Positions 1 to 9,899 of a stretch of DNA of 30,432 bases are shown here, piece by piece. The translations under genes were made by a program, and so were the position numbers. Below the pieces are notes generated by a model. The model was not told the origin of the DNA, searched no databases, and saw nothing but the letters and a program-made list of their open reading frames with translations. How positions within the stretch are numbered: the first letter of the stretch is position 1; each line of letters begins with the position of its first letter. Origin of the DNA: Willaertia magna (lineage: Eukaryota > Heterolobosea > Eutetramitea > Acrasida > Naegleriidae); NCBI GenBank assembly GCA_902984215.1, contig CADWAF010001081.1:1-30432 (forward strand), read 5' to 3'.

Positions 1-272
1 AAATATTTATTTTAAATAAGGAAGAATTATTTGAATTGATAAATAAAAAAAAATCGAATGAATTAGATGAAAAGGATAAATTAAAAGAGAAATCATTTAT
101 AGTTGGATATTTATTTTATTTATTTAGGGTGTTTCATGAAGAAGGCATTTATAGCAGTACTTTTGCAGATGCATTAAATGCTTTTAGAGATGGTTGTGAA
201 ATTAAAGTAATATTATATGAAGAGAATGGTGAAATAGTTCCAAAATATAGAAGTTATTATCATTGTGATTAA
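1..272 (+). CDS. 3' end of an unknown gene (partial at left edge)
   Basis: An open frame runs from the window edge (codons from base 3) to the TAA at 270-272, with no in-frame stop and no convincing ATG, so this is the last exon or the C-terminus of a gene that begins outside the window. The visible ~89 residues start with a Lys/Glu-rich stretch, pass through a short hydrophobic segment (VGYLFYLFRVF) and end in YYHCD. I do not recognise the family. The stop lies 7 bases from the stop of the convergent F-box/LRR gene, so the two 3' UTRs must overlap. Reality as coding is likely because the frame stays open and its base use resembles its neighbours; function is unknown. Confidence 0.55.
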   Translation, partial: IFILNKEELFELINKKKSNELDEKDKLKEKSFIVGYLFYLFRVFHEEGIYSSTFADALNAFRDGCEIKVILYEENGEIVPKYRSYYHCD

Positions 273-279
273 AATAAAT

Positions 280-3200
280 TTATTTTCTAAAAGAAAAGTG
301 TGATACCTTTTCTGGATATGTGAAATCAGCTTCATAATGATATCTTTTAATTGGTTTAGAATTTTCTTTATATTCTGTAATATTTAAACGTTTAAGTTTT
401 GGAGCTTTAACTAATTCTAATTTACAAGGGTAATTATTAAATCTTATTTCTTCAATTAAAACAACTTGCAACTTTGGTGTATTTAATACTAAATTTAAGG
501 TCAAGTTATCAGTTTGGAAAATATAAATTGTTTCAATACAATTATGTGGTTCTGTCAATGTCAATTCAGGATTTGTTTTACTTGTAAATGTTTTTGTAAT
601 ATTTAATTTTCTTAATTCAGGCATTTCATTTAAATTTAATTTAAATGAAATCGGTTTATCAATATTTAGTTCTTGTAATCTACTAAATACGTTTGGTTTT
701 GAAATACATTTTGTTTTAAAGAAGAAACATTTTTGAATATATGTATCAATACTCTTTGTAGGTAAATCTCTTTCGGATGATAATGTATTTAAAATATCTT
801 GAGTGGATTGTCTTAATTTAGAAATATTTGTAAATGTCTCTTTAGAATTACATGTTATAAAGTTTTTACTGTAGTTAAAAATGTGACATGCATTTACAAA
901 TTGCATTACTTCATCAGTAAATAAAATTTCTTCATACAATAAACAATCTTCAGATGTAATTTCAGTAATTTTTGATATTCTAAATTTACAGTTAAGATAA
1001 TTAAATTGTAATACTTGACTTGGGTCATGTTTAAATTCTAACAAATTAATTATACTTTTTGTAAGGTTTGGAGCATTTAATTTTGAAGTTAATTGTTCTG
1101 ACATTTCATAATAATCAAATTTGAAATTTAAATCCCTTAATTCTTTACAATCAATAATAAACTCAGATAGTGGATTATAAATCTCCAATCTTTCAATTTT
1201 ATCATGTTGAATATTTAATTTTTGACATCCTACTTCTAATGTTACATCTCTCAAATTTTTTGTTAACCAAAAATTAATTGTTTTATCATCTGTAATATCG
1301 TTACAACGTAGGATAAGTTTTTCAACAGAAGGGAATGGTGTATTAGCTTCAATCTCAGAAGCTTGTAAAATAAATTCTTTTAATTTTGGAACTATTAAAT
1401 CCTTAATATTTAATAATAATTTTTTACCTTCTGAGGTAACATGTAAATATTTTAAGTTATTAAATTTTCCTTTCAAATATAGATTAGTAGAGTTTATATA
1501 ATTTAAATTTAAAATTTCTAAATTAGAAAAATCTAATGGAGCAAAAGGTGTTATTTCTTCTTTTGGTGATTTAAAAATATTATCTAATTGCACATTAAAG
1601 AAATCAGCAACTTCTAAATCAGTTACTTCTTGTAAAACCTTCGTACTGTTAGCAAACTTATTAATTAGAAATATATTGGAGTTTGCTATAGTATTGATCT
1701 TTATCTTTGGATTATTAGATTTTATAGATTGCATAATGTCAACAATCTCATTAAAATCTTCAAGAGATAGGAAAGGACCTCCCAGTTCAATGTTTTCCAA
1801 ATTAGGAATATCTTTAATGACTTGAAATAGGTCCTTAATATTTTTCTTTGCAACAATAATATCTTTACTGCTTCTGTTCACACTGTTTATACTACATTCA
1901 ATACGAATAGTTTTCAATTCTTTAAATTCTTGTAAATCATTTAAATCTTTCGGTAAAGCCCATAGATTATTTAAAGAAAAGAAACTCAAAATTAATGTAT
2001 TAATATTTGGTGTGTAGGTTTTAAACAATGATATTGTTTTGGTAGATTCTCCAATAGATGGTTGAGGTGACACATATTCTGGTGCATCAAATAATGAACC
2101 GCTTAAATGCAATCTTTGTAAAAGTTTTAAATCCACTAAAATTGATAAAAACTCTAAAAAATAATTATATAAAAGTTTTGTTTCGTCTGCTATTAAACTT
2201 TGAAATTTAATTAATTCAGTTCTAAAATCAACATAAGGCATTCTTTTCTTTACATCTTCTAGCATAAACTTAACTAGAAAGCCTTCAATAGAAAATGTTA
2301 ATTGTGAAAGGAAATTACATTTATAATGCAATAAATTTCTGAAACGCTTATTTAAATGTAAGATACTTAACCATTCTTTAACAAATGTTGGTCTTTCTTT
2401 AAGGACGTCAGAATGATGTGAAGATCCCAATAAAAATTCGAGTATCTTTAAAAGTTGTTCATCGGTCAATTCAGTAATTTTATAAATACGACAATTGACA
2501 GAAATAGGTACTGCCTTGGTAGATTCTTTTTTAATTTCTTTTATCTCCTCTTCTTTTGGTTTAACATCTTCAATTACAATTGGAGAAGAAATTATCTTAA
2601 CTTCTTGTTTTTCTACTTCATCAATCTTACCAACAACTACTTCAATCTTTTCAACTGGTATTGGCTTTTCATTTACAAACATTACATCCTCAGATGGTGG
2701 TAGTGGAATAGAATCTTCCTCTTCATCTTCTGTTACAACAGGTATTATTTCTTCCACTTTCACTTCTTGTTTCTTCTTCTCTTCTTCTTCTTTCTTTTTA
2801 CGTTCCTCTTCTTCCTTTCTTTTCAATTCACTTAAATAACCAAAATTTCTTGGAGAAACCATTACCTCAATTGGTTCTTCTTTTTCAATAACAAAAGAAA
2901 CTATAAAATCTTTATCTTCACCCAATTCTAAACGAACATCTTTTACAGGCACATTCTCTTTAATTAATTGAACTAATAAATGTTCTAAAGGTTCATAAGT
3001 ATCTGGATCTACATAAACCGCTAAATTAAGGCTTTGAAATGATTTTTCTTTATCTAATTTCTCTTTCCTTTCCGGTTCAAATTGTTCTTCTTTCCCTTCT
3101 ACGAGTAAAACTACTTCATAAAGGCTAGAACATGAATGTAAATTTTTCAAGTTGATATTAATTATTGGAGCTTTTGTTGGCGCCAAATGATTATCTAGAT

Positions 3201-3504
3201 TTACTTCCTTTTCCGAAATGATATTTTCTTTTATTTGTTGTTCTTGTTCTTCTTCTTTTTTGTTAGTTGTTGTGTTTGTTGTTGTTGTTGTTAGATTGGA
3301 ATTATTGTTTTTATTGTCGTTGTCATTAATTACTTTAATGTTTTTTGTGTGATTTACAAGAGCTGAGATTGCTTTACTTTTGTTATTATTGTTGGATGAA
3401 CCATTAGAAGCGTCATTCTTTGCTGTTGTTGATTTGTCATTCTTATTATTATCGTTCTTGTTGTTTTTCAATAAACCTTTCAAACTTTTTACCCTTCCTA
3501 ACAT
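280..3504 (-). CDS. F-box/leucine-rich-repeat-type protein
   Basis: A single-exon 1074-residue protein. Residues 1-75 are a low-complexity Lys/Asn/Thr leader. Residues ~200-330 are very rich in Glu and Lys (probable charged helix or coiled coil). Around 338-395 a segment beginning ITELTDEQLLKILEFLL, followed by a Trp and the helix HLNKRFRNLLHYK, resembles an F-box. Residues ~430-1074 contain many irregular Leu/Ile-rich units of the form LxxLxLxxN, typical of degenerate LRRs. By family knowledge F-box/LRR proteins are substrate receptors of SCF ubiquitin ligases; the F-box lets them bind SKP1 and the LRRs select targets. That role is inferred, because the F-box match is by eye only. The ATG at 3504 is the first in the frame. 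A related LRR gene lies at the other end of the window. Confidence 0.7.
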   Translation of the reverse strand: MLGRVKSLKGLLKNNKNDNNKNDKSTTAKNDASNGSSNNNNKSKAISALVNHTKNIKVINDNDNKNNNSNLTTTTTNTTTNKKEEEQEQQIKENIISEKEVNLDNHLAPTKAPIININLKNLHSCSSLYEVVLLVEGKEEQFEPERKEKLDKEKSFQSLNLAVYVDPDTYEPLEHLLVQLIKENVPVKDVRLELGEDKDFIVSFVIEKEEPIEVMVSPRNFGYLSELKRKEEEERKKKEEEEKKKQEVKVEEIIPVVTEDEEEDSIPLPPSEDVMFVNEKPIPVEKIEVVVGKIDEVEKQEVKIISSPIVIEDVKPKEEEIKEIKKESTKAVPISVNCRIYKITELTDEQLLKILEFLLGSSHHSDVLKERPTFVKEWLSILHLNKRFRNLLHYKCNFLSQLTFSIEGFLVKFMLEDVKKRMPYVDFRTELIKFQSLIADETKLLYNYFLEFLSILVDLKLLQRLHLSGSLFDAPEYVSPQPSIGESTKTISLFKTYTPNINTLILSFFSLNNLWALPKDLNDLQEFKELKTIRIECSINSVNRSSKDIIVAKKNIKDLFQVIKDIPNLENIELGGPFLSLEDFNEIVDIMQSIKSNNPKIKINTIANSNIFLINKFANSTKVLQEVTDLEVADFFNVQLDNIFKSPKEEITPFAPLDFSNLEILNLNYINSTNLYLKGKFNNLKYLHVTSEGKKLLLNIKDLIVPKLKEFILQASEIEANTPFPSVEKLILRCNDITDDKTINFWLTKNLRDVTLEVGCQKLNIQHDKIERLEIYNPLSEFIIDCKELRDLNFKFDYYEMSEQLTSKLNAPNLTKSIINLLEFKHDPSQVLQFNYLNCKFRISKITEITSEDCLLYEEILFTDEVMQFVNACHIFNYSKNFITCNSKETFTNISKLRQSTQDILNTLSSERDLPTKSIDTYIQKCFFFKTKCISKPNVFSRLQELNIDKPISFKLNLNEMPELRKLNITKTFTSKTNPELTLTEPHNCIETIYIFQTDNLTLNLVLNTPKLQVVLIEEIRFNNYPCKLELVKAPKLKRLNITEYKENSKPIKRYHYEADFTYPEKVSHFSFRK

Positions 3505-3725
3505 CCACTTTTATTTCTAGCAAGTCTTTCAGCTTGTTGTTTGAAATCAAATTTTTTGTTTGAATATAAGAGTGAATTACATGGTGAAGCTAGATTTGAA
3601 AGGTGACAGTTTTGACCAAGTCAGTATTGATCCGTGTTTAGTGGTGCATTCTTCTTTATTTAAAACATTGCCTTAGTTAAACGTTTGCCTCAGTTTTAAC
3701 GTTTCCATCATGTACAACTTGTAAT

Positions 3726-5360
3726 TTAATTTAAATAAATATTAGCTCCCTCACATGGTTTAGTTGGGAATAAAACATCTTTTCTTTCCTTAAAATTATC
3801 TTTTCTTTGTTCATAATATTTAAAATAAACATTTTCTAAAAATTCATTAAGATTTTCATCTCTTACTAAAGAGACACTACAACCACCCCATCCAGCTCCA
3901 GTTAATCTTGAACCAAGACAACCGTTTGAAGATCTGCATATTTCTGTTAAGATTTCTAATTCAGGGGAACTACATTCATATAAATCTCTACATGAAAAAT
4001 GACTTTCATTCATTAATTTACCTAATTGACAAATGACAGTTTCATTTGAAAGATTTTCTTCTTCTTTACTGTCAAACTTTCTACAAATCTCTTCAAATTC
4101 AATTACTCTTCTTGCTTCACTAAATACATGTAAACAACGTTGTTTTAATTTTAAATCATTTTCATTAACTAATTTAATATTCTTTAATAAAACATCTCTT
4201 AACTCTTGTTCATCTTTAAAATAAGTTAATTCTTCTTTTAAAATTTCATTTAAATTATAAGAATCTTTTGTTAAATAACTTTCAACTAATTTTTCTAATT
4301 CCAATAAAGATTTTCCCATATCTTGTTGTAAATTATATAAAGTTAAGGGTGTATTTAATTCCTTTTTTAAAATTTTTAAATATAAAATAGCACAACCTAA
4401 TCTACATTCTGCAACTCTTCTATTATAATTAAAAGCAGCAGTTTCAGCTTTGACACTTGACACTAAAGAATGACTTACAACAAAAGTGACACCTTCAGGT
4501 AATTTAACATTTGTATTTTGAATGAATGGTTTGAATTGAATATATTGTGCAGCATTCTCCTTTCCTAAAAAAGAAATTGCTTGATCCATCCCACCACTTT
4601 GAAGTCCAATCAATCTTTCAGATTGTGCTGTGTATTTAGCTAATTCATGTTTTGTAAATAAATTCTCTAATTGGAATGCTTTTAAACAACAAACTGAACT
4701 GGAACAAACTAACGCACTAGATGAACTTAATCCTGAACCTGATGGGACAGTTCCATCAACTAAAAGATAAATTTTAAAATGTTTATTTCTTGTAAGATTT
4801 AAAAAAGTTTCAATTCTATTTTTATCTGTTGAAAGATTATCGAAAATTGCACAAAATCCACATAAAATAAAATGATACCATTGTAATTTAGTTTCATCAT
4901 TTAATCTTCCAAAAAGTGATTGTTGATTGACAGTAGTGTCATTATTATTATTATTTGAAAAGTAATTTTTTAAATTTTGTAAACAACAACGATTCATTTG
5001 GTCTGAATTTAAATAACATTTTTGATATTGTTTATCATTTACATTTTCAATAAATAATTCAAAAGTTGGAAATAAACTATTTGATGTTTGACAACTGTCA
5101 ACAACAGATGTTGCAATTAAAACATCCTTTTCAATAGCAATTGGTAAAACACCATAATCCATATAATCAATATGTTCTCCAATTAAATTTACCCTACCTG
5201 GAGCTCTAGAAATAAATTGAACAGTTTGATTAGAATGTCTATCTTCAAAACATTTAATCAAAGCTTTAACACGTTCTTCTTCATTTGTTGCTAGATCTTT
5301 ATTTGTTGTTGACAACAATGAAATACTTTGAATTAATGATGGTTCTGAAAGTATACTCAT
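3726..5360 (-). CDS. Galactokinase / N-acetylgalactosamine kinase, GALK2 type
   Basis: A 544-residue GHMP-family sugar kinase that phosphorylates galactose or GalNAc at C1 with ATP (Leloir-type entry of galactose sugars). All family signatures are present: the galactokinase signature GRVNLIGEHIDY at 55-66; the ATP-binding GHMP loop PSGSGLSSSSALV near 206-218; GGMDQ with the probable catalytic Asp259; and the C-terminal GHMP motif GSRLTGAGWGGCS near 483-496. The segment MNESHFSCRDLYECSSPELE just before motif 3 looks more like GALK2 than GALK1, so GalNAc may be a substrate; sequence alone cannot settle this. It is longer than human GALK2 (458) because of an N-terminal extension and an Asn-rich insertion near 135-150. 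The ATG follows an eight-A run. Single exon. It is transcribed away from the SRA gene across a 971-base spacer. Confidence 0.93.
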   Translation of the reverse strand: MSILSEPSLIQSISLLSTTNKDLATNEEERVKALIKCFEDRHSNQTVQFISRAPGRVNLIGEHIDYMDYGVLPIAIEKDVLIATSVVDSCQTSNSLFPTFELFIENVNDKQYQKCYLNSDQMNRCCLQNLKNYFSNNNNNDTTVNQQSLFGRLNDETKLQWYHFILCGFCAIFDNLSTDKNRIETFLNLTRNKHFKIYLLVDGTVPSGSGLSSSSALVCSSSVCCLKAFQLENLFTKHELAKYTAQSERLIGLQSGGMDQAISFLGKENAAQYIQFKPFIQNTNVKLPEGVTFVVSHSLVSSVKAETAAFNYNRRVAECRLGCAILYLKILKKELNTPLTLYNLQQDMGKSLLELEKLVESYLTKDSYNLNEILKEELTYFKDEQELRDVLLKNIKLVNENDLKLKQRCLHVFSEARRVIEFEEICRKFDSKEEENLSNETVICQLGKLMNESHFSCRDLYECSSPELEILTEICRSSNGCLGSRLTGAGWGGCSVSLVRDENLNEFLENVYFKYYEQRKDNFKERKDVLFPTKPCEGANIYLN

Positions 5361-6331
5361 TTTTTTTTATTGATGTGTTTTGATTGACACTTAGTTTACA
5401 AGCTTTGTCAAATTGGCTGTTAAAAGACCAAATTTAAAAGTTATAATAATTTTCACACCAACCAATAGAATGTATATTTGGCTTTACAAAAAACCGAGGT
5501 TAATTATCACGAAAATGACTTTTATAATTACGAATCGTTTTTTAATTTGCTTTTGATAACAATAAATTTGTTGTATTGTTAAACTATAGGTCTGTACATT
5601 ATTCACATTTAAACAAAATTGATTTAGCAAGAGAAAATCTTTTTGATTCCTGAGGTACTACCTTTCAAAGATATTTTCTTTACGTGTAACAGAGCTCTTT
5701 TTTCATTCATGTGACAATAAAGTACTTCGAGCATCTTCATTATCCATCTTCAAGTAACAAAAATTTCTGTTAACATTGCAAAGTAAACACTTTTCTAGTA
5801 CCAAATTAGTAGATACGACTGGCTTCAAAATAAACATGCCCTTTGTTACCTAGTTGTTTCTCCCAATAATGCTAGTCTTAAGCAAGATTAATAATTCTTT
5901 TGGATTTGCTTAGCAAGACCCTTTTTGTTTGCTCACAATTTTCATGTTTTAGGTTCAGCTTTGAATTTTTTTTCACAAAAGTACTAAGGGCCATTATCTG
6001 AGGATCAAGAATAAATTCTTGTCAACTGTAAATTAAACAAGTTCAATTAAATGGCTCGGAGATTGGGTATATACCAAAAATAATTGAAGGCGCTTTCCTT
6101 TTATAAAAGAGCTTATTCAATCTTCCTTTGAGATTTTGTTTGAGGCGTTCAAAAATTAGAATTAAATTTTTTAAAAATAAAAATTAATTCGATACCTTGA
6201 CTCAAAGTCTTGAATAACTTCTATTGATTAATTCATTCGTTATTTGAATAATAACATTAAAAAGCTCAAATCTAAAAACTTCACTAACAAGAGTTTTTTT
6301 ACTAATAGACACAAACAAACAACAACAAATT
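5361..6331. other. Divergent intergenic region, no gene seen
   Basis: This 971-base spacer separates the divergent sugar kinase (-) and SRA-domain (+) genes and must hold both promoters. I looked on both strands for open frames, tRNA A/B boxes, snRNA motifs and long repeats and found none that hold. It is less AT-rich than the shorter spacers. No E2F-type element of the kind found in other promoters of this window is present. It is unusually long for this compact locus, so an unrecognised non-coding transcript cannot be excluded. Confidence 0.5.
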
Positions 6332-8289
6332 ATGATGAGTAACAACAATGAAAATGATGTTACTGGTAAAAGAGATTATGTCGAATATGAAGATATGTTT
6401 ATAAGTGCTGGCTCCGCTGGCATTGCAAGCAACTATGAAGATTACTATCCTTCTAAGAAAATAAAATCCACAACAACTATTCCGCAACCAACAAACTACT
6501 ATAACCAAGATGATGATATAAAGAAACAAAAACAACAACAGCCTAAAAACCCTCCAACAAATGTTAATAACAATAATATGAATAATAATAATAATACGGA
6601 CTACTATAAAAAACCTCTTCCTAAAGTACAAAGTGCAGGAATAACGGGAACCCCTCTGTCCGAGAATCAAAAGAGACAAATCTCTCTCTTCTATCTTGCC
6701 GAGATATCTAATTACACTAAACAAGATGTAAACAGTAAGTATTATGACCCTTCTTTTTTCCTTATTTATTTTTCTTAACCTAATCTATTGTCACTATGCA
6801 TTTCCATATCCATCATATGTTCATCTTATGCCTTACTAACAGATGCAATGATAAGTAAGATTGATAATGATACAGGAGAGATATACGGTAACATACCTGA
6901 TATAACTGTAGGAATGAAATATAATAACAGACAAGAACTAAACCAATGTAAATTACATACAGATATGAATTCAACAATTTGTACAAATGGTAATTTTTCT
7001 AAGCCTTCACCATCTGTTATAATATATGATAATCAAGACCAACATGAAGATAGAGGTTCAGTTGTATTATTCTCAGTTAGCTTTAATACTCAACATTATG
7101 ATATGAACGATCCTAATCCGCCACCAATACAGGGTACTAATGTCCAAGCCTTAGCCCAAAACTCAATCTACAAAATACCAATTAGAGTTATTAGAGCAAA
7201 ATATGATGGTCCAAACAGTAATAACAATAACAATCCTAGAAGTATTAACCCTAACTGTCCATCCACAGGCTATAGATATGATGGTTTATACTTTGTTGGT
7301 GAATATTGGTTTGAAAGACAATTAGGTAGCTTTATTTTTAAATTTATTAGAATTTACGGACAACCTGAACTTAAAATTGTTCATAGTAATGGAGAGGATT
7401 CCACACCAGCAACTATGGCAACAATACTGTAGATAATAATTTTTCAAATAACAACGCACCAAATCGTTTATCCATGAATACTCCAAATGCACCTTTACAA
7501 AATCCATTTTCAAATAATAACAATAATATAAATACAAGTAGCAGTAGTAATAACGCAGCATCAGCAATAGGTAGTAGCAGTAGTAGTAACGTTGGTTCTA
7601 GTTCTTCAACAAATAATAATAATGATAGATTTATGGGTATTAATAATAACAATATGGAATTTAATCAAGATAGAGTAAAACAAATGATTATGAATTTAAG
7701 ACAAAAGAATAGTTCTGTAAATGATAGATTAAATCAATACTCACAAAATATTTCACAAATAAGTTCAAAAGTAACAACTGCAATGAAAACATCTATTACT
7801 ACAAAAGGAGGAAGACAATTAACATCAAGAAATAAGACATTTACTTGGAATTTAGATGAAGATGGCAACCAAATTATTCCTAATACTGGAGATGGCAATA
7901 ACAATGATTTAATCATTGGTGGTTCAGGTTCCGTAAGTGGAGGTAGTATAAGTAGTGGTGGAAGTAGTGCACATTCTGGTGAGAGGCAATTGAGTTCATT
8001 AGCACATGTTATTCATAGTAATATAGGTAATACGAAACGTAAGAAGGACGGGAAACGACCAATGAATAGTGGAAGTACTTCAGTGGTTGGTGGTTTTACT
8101 TTTCATGAAGAATCTTTACAGTTTTTAAGTTCTGCCTCAAAATCTACAACGTCATCGTCAAATTCTGGTTTACCACAAGTAGCTTCAGTTGGTAGTGGAA
8201 GTGCAAGTGGTGCTGGTATACCCAATCAATTAAATAGTAACAATAATAATGAAGTGAATAATAATAATAATATACCCTCTCAACAGTAA
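6332..8289 (+). CDS. SRA (YDG) domain protein with Asn/Ser-rich tail
   Basis: Three exons, 6332-6734, 6843-7385 and 7433-8289, give 600 residues. The introns (108 and 47 bases) are GT-AG and both junctions keep the frame. Residues ~146-311 form an SRA domain: GNIPDITVGMKYNNRQEL matches the family's opening motif, PIRVIR the middle strand, YRYDGLYFVGEYW the YDG signature (Y280-D281-G282), and IYGQPEL the end. SRA domains read 5-methylcytosine or hemi-methylated DNA in UHRF and SUVH proteins. Here there is no RING, PHD or SET domain. The leader (1-130) is Asn/Gln-rich and the tail (~315-600) is rich in Asn, Ser and Gly and probably disordered. The usual base-pocket loop (Asp, Phe, YTGxGG) is not recognisable; the matching stretch reads FNTQHYDMNDPNPPP. 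DNA binding is therefore uncertain. The second intron could instead be a frameshift. Confidence 0.75.
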
Positions 8290-8370
8290 ATAATAAATTT
8301 ATAACGGAGAGAAAGGCATATTTATTTTTTGTAAAGGTTTAACAATTTGTGTTAAATTTAAGTTAAAAAA

Positions 8371-8832
8371 ATGAATGTAAATAATGGGACGCTTGTCAAA
8401 AGAAATAATCAATCGGGAATAAATAAAAGAAATGAAATGTTAGAAATAAATAAAGATTTTAGTTTTTTAAAAACAATACAGGAAACTTTTCCTGCTCATT
8501 ATGCATTGTTTAATAGTGAACTCTATTTTTCTAACATGTTGTTAACAGATTCTAGTTTTTTTCCTTTCAATGGAAATATTTTAAATACTAGTACAACCAT
8601 AAAAAATTTTAAATTAATTTCATATTTGGGAAATTTATTTGTGATAGTTATGAAAAATAAAATTAAACCATTTTTTATTAAGCAAGTGACAAATTTAATA
8701 TGGTTAATAAGATATAAAATATTATTTGATAATTTAAAAGTTAATACTATCCATTTATCTCCAGAGAATGATCTATTACTATCCACTAATAACCAAAAAC
8801 AAGGAAAGGAAGAAAAGTCAAACCAAAAATAA
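8371..8832 (+). CDS. Hypothetical protein, 153 aa
   Basis: A single-exon frame starts at an ATG preceded by a six-A run, like the certain genes here, and lies 81 bases after the SRA gene on the same strand. The protein is basic, with an Asn/Lys-rich start, a hydrophobic centre (LISYLGNLFVIVMKNK and the following VTNLIWLIRY) and a polar Gln/Lys tail. No signal peptide or known motif is evident. The hydrophobic stretches are short and broken by charges, so a soluble alpha/beta fold is as likely as a membrane protein. I do not recognise a family. The opposite strand also has an open frame at 8523-8786, which I take to be a shadow. Confidence 0.5.
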   Translation: MNVNNGTLVKRNNQSGINKRNEMLEINKDFSFLKTIQETFPAHYALFNSELYFSNMLLTDSSFFPFNGNILNTSTTIKNFKLISYLGNLFVIVMKNKIKPFFIKQVTNLIWLIRYKILFDNLKVNTIHLSPENDLLLSTNNQKQGKEEKSNQK

Positions 8833-9017
8833 TTAAGGCCGCAATAATATTATTGAAAAAATTTTTGTAAAGTACAAACAAAAAAGAAAGACGCCTAATA
8901 GTGCAATAATGAAAAGGCTTAAATTGCTTCAATATTTAATAATAAATTAATAAAAAAATATAAAACCATCTCTTTATTAATAAAATAACCAAAAAATAAA
9001 CAAGCTCAATAAATATT

Positions 9018-9815
9018 TTACCAATAATGATTATAATCTTTATCTTCTTGTTCATTATTATAATTTCCAATTAAAGATGTTCTTTCATTATCTTTTTGTT
9101 GAATATTCATTTGACGATGAGTTGTAGTACTACTTCTATGATTATATTTCGTAACAACCTCATCTTCCTCTTCATTCTCATGTGAAGCATCAAAATAATT
9201 TACAACTGTACCACTACCCTTATTATTATTATTACCTTCATTACCCTTTTTCTTACAACAATGATGAGATTTTTCAACAATAGCACCATCCCCACCATAA
9301 TGATCAAAATCATCTTCATTAGCATGTTGATTATTAGGATGATAATAACTATCTAACATATTCATACAAATTAATTGGAAAATAATATATCCGATAGTGT
9401 TCCCGCCAACAACCCCCATCAAGAGACCAAAATTAAAGTTCATTGCGATTAACATTAAAAGGTAGCCTACAGTCATTTCAAAAAGAAAGCCTAAAGGTTT
9501 AAATACATAATTTATTATATAATATAGGTATTTATGTTTATGATAGGAGATTTGGATATGTAATAGAAAATGTATGAATTGGTTAAGGAAGGCTATTAAA
9601 AAGATACCTATTAGTGATAATGCATATTTCCAATTGTTATCGGCATTCCATTGTTCGAAAAGGATATATTTGACCCATGGTTCAAATGATTGTGGGATAG
9701 TGAAATACATTAACATGTTTTTATGACCATTTGCCATTACTTGTAATTGGGGATGGCTATTCGGAAAGAGAGTAGAAAAGAAAGAAGAGGAGTCTGTGGA
9801 TGTTGTTGTTGACAT
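9018..9815 (-). CDS. Ctr-family copper transporter
   Basis: A 265-residue membrane protein matching the Ctr (CTR/COPT, SLC31) family, which imports Cu(I) as a trimer. Three membrane segments fall near 63-86, 111-131 and 132-155. The diagnostic MxxxM of TM2 is M121-LIA-M125, the GxxxG of TM3 is G138-NTI-G142, and the metal-collecting Met/His residues lie in the N-terminal stretch before TM1 (H31, M34, M36). After TM3 comes a His/Asn-rich cytosolic tail with a His-His-Cys-Cys cluster (184-187), comparable to the C-terminal HCH/HCC metal hand-over motif of other Ctr proteins but internal rather than terminal. The tail of ~110 residues is long for the family. It is transcribed away from the channel gene with only 84 bases between start codons. 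The ATG follows a run of A residues. Plasma or vacuolar membrane cannot be decided. Confidence 0.85.
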   Translation of the reverse strand: MSTTTSTDSSSFFSTLFPNSHPQLQVMANGHKNMLMYFTIPQSFEPWVKYILFEQWNADNNWKYALSLIGIFLIAFLNQFIHFLLHIQISYHKHKYLYYIINYVFKPLGFLFEMTVGYLLMLIAMNFNFGLLMGVVGGNTIGYIIFQLICMNMLDSYYHPNNQHANEDDFDHYGGDGAIVEKSHHCCKKKGNEGNNNNKGSGTVVNYFDASHENEEEDEVVTKYNHRSSTTTHRQMNIQQKDNERTSLIGNYNNEQEDKDYNHYW

Positions 9816-9899
9816 TTTTTATGCCCTTTTAGTGAGAGGGAGTTGGGGACGGGGTTTCAAATCAATCTACGGCTTACAATATTTTTTTAAACATTAAAA
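9816..9899. promoter_or_regulatory. 84-base bidirectional promoter region
   Basis: This is the whole spacer between the start codons of the copper transporter (-) and the ion channel (+), so both promoters and both 5' leaders must fit here or overlap the neighbouring coding sequence. It contains a G-rich patch (GGGAGTTGGGGACGGGG on the + strand, 9837-9853), which stands out in this AT-rich DNA and may be a factor-binding site. No TATA element is evident. Confidence 0.5.

Noticed and set aside
2495..2839. Ser/Phe-rich open frame on the + strand
   Set aside because: Complement of the Glu/Lys-rich part of the F-box/LRR protein.
6580..6600. CRISPR or satellite-like AAT/AAC repeats
   Set aside because: They are codon runs for Asn with mixed codons within genes; no spacer structure.
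6302..6724. Open frame on the - strand over the first SRA exon
   Set aside because: Its Ile/Val/Leu-rich translation is the complement of Asn/Asp/Gln-rich coding; no homology and no ATG context.
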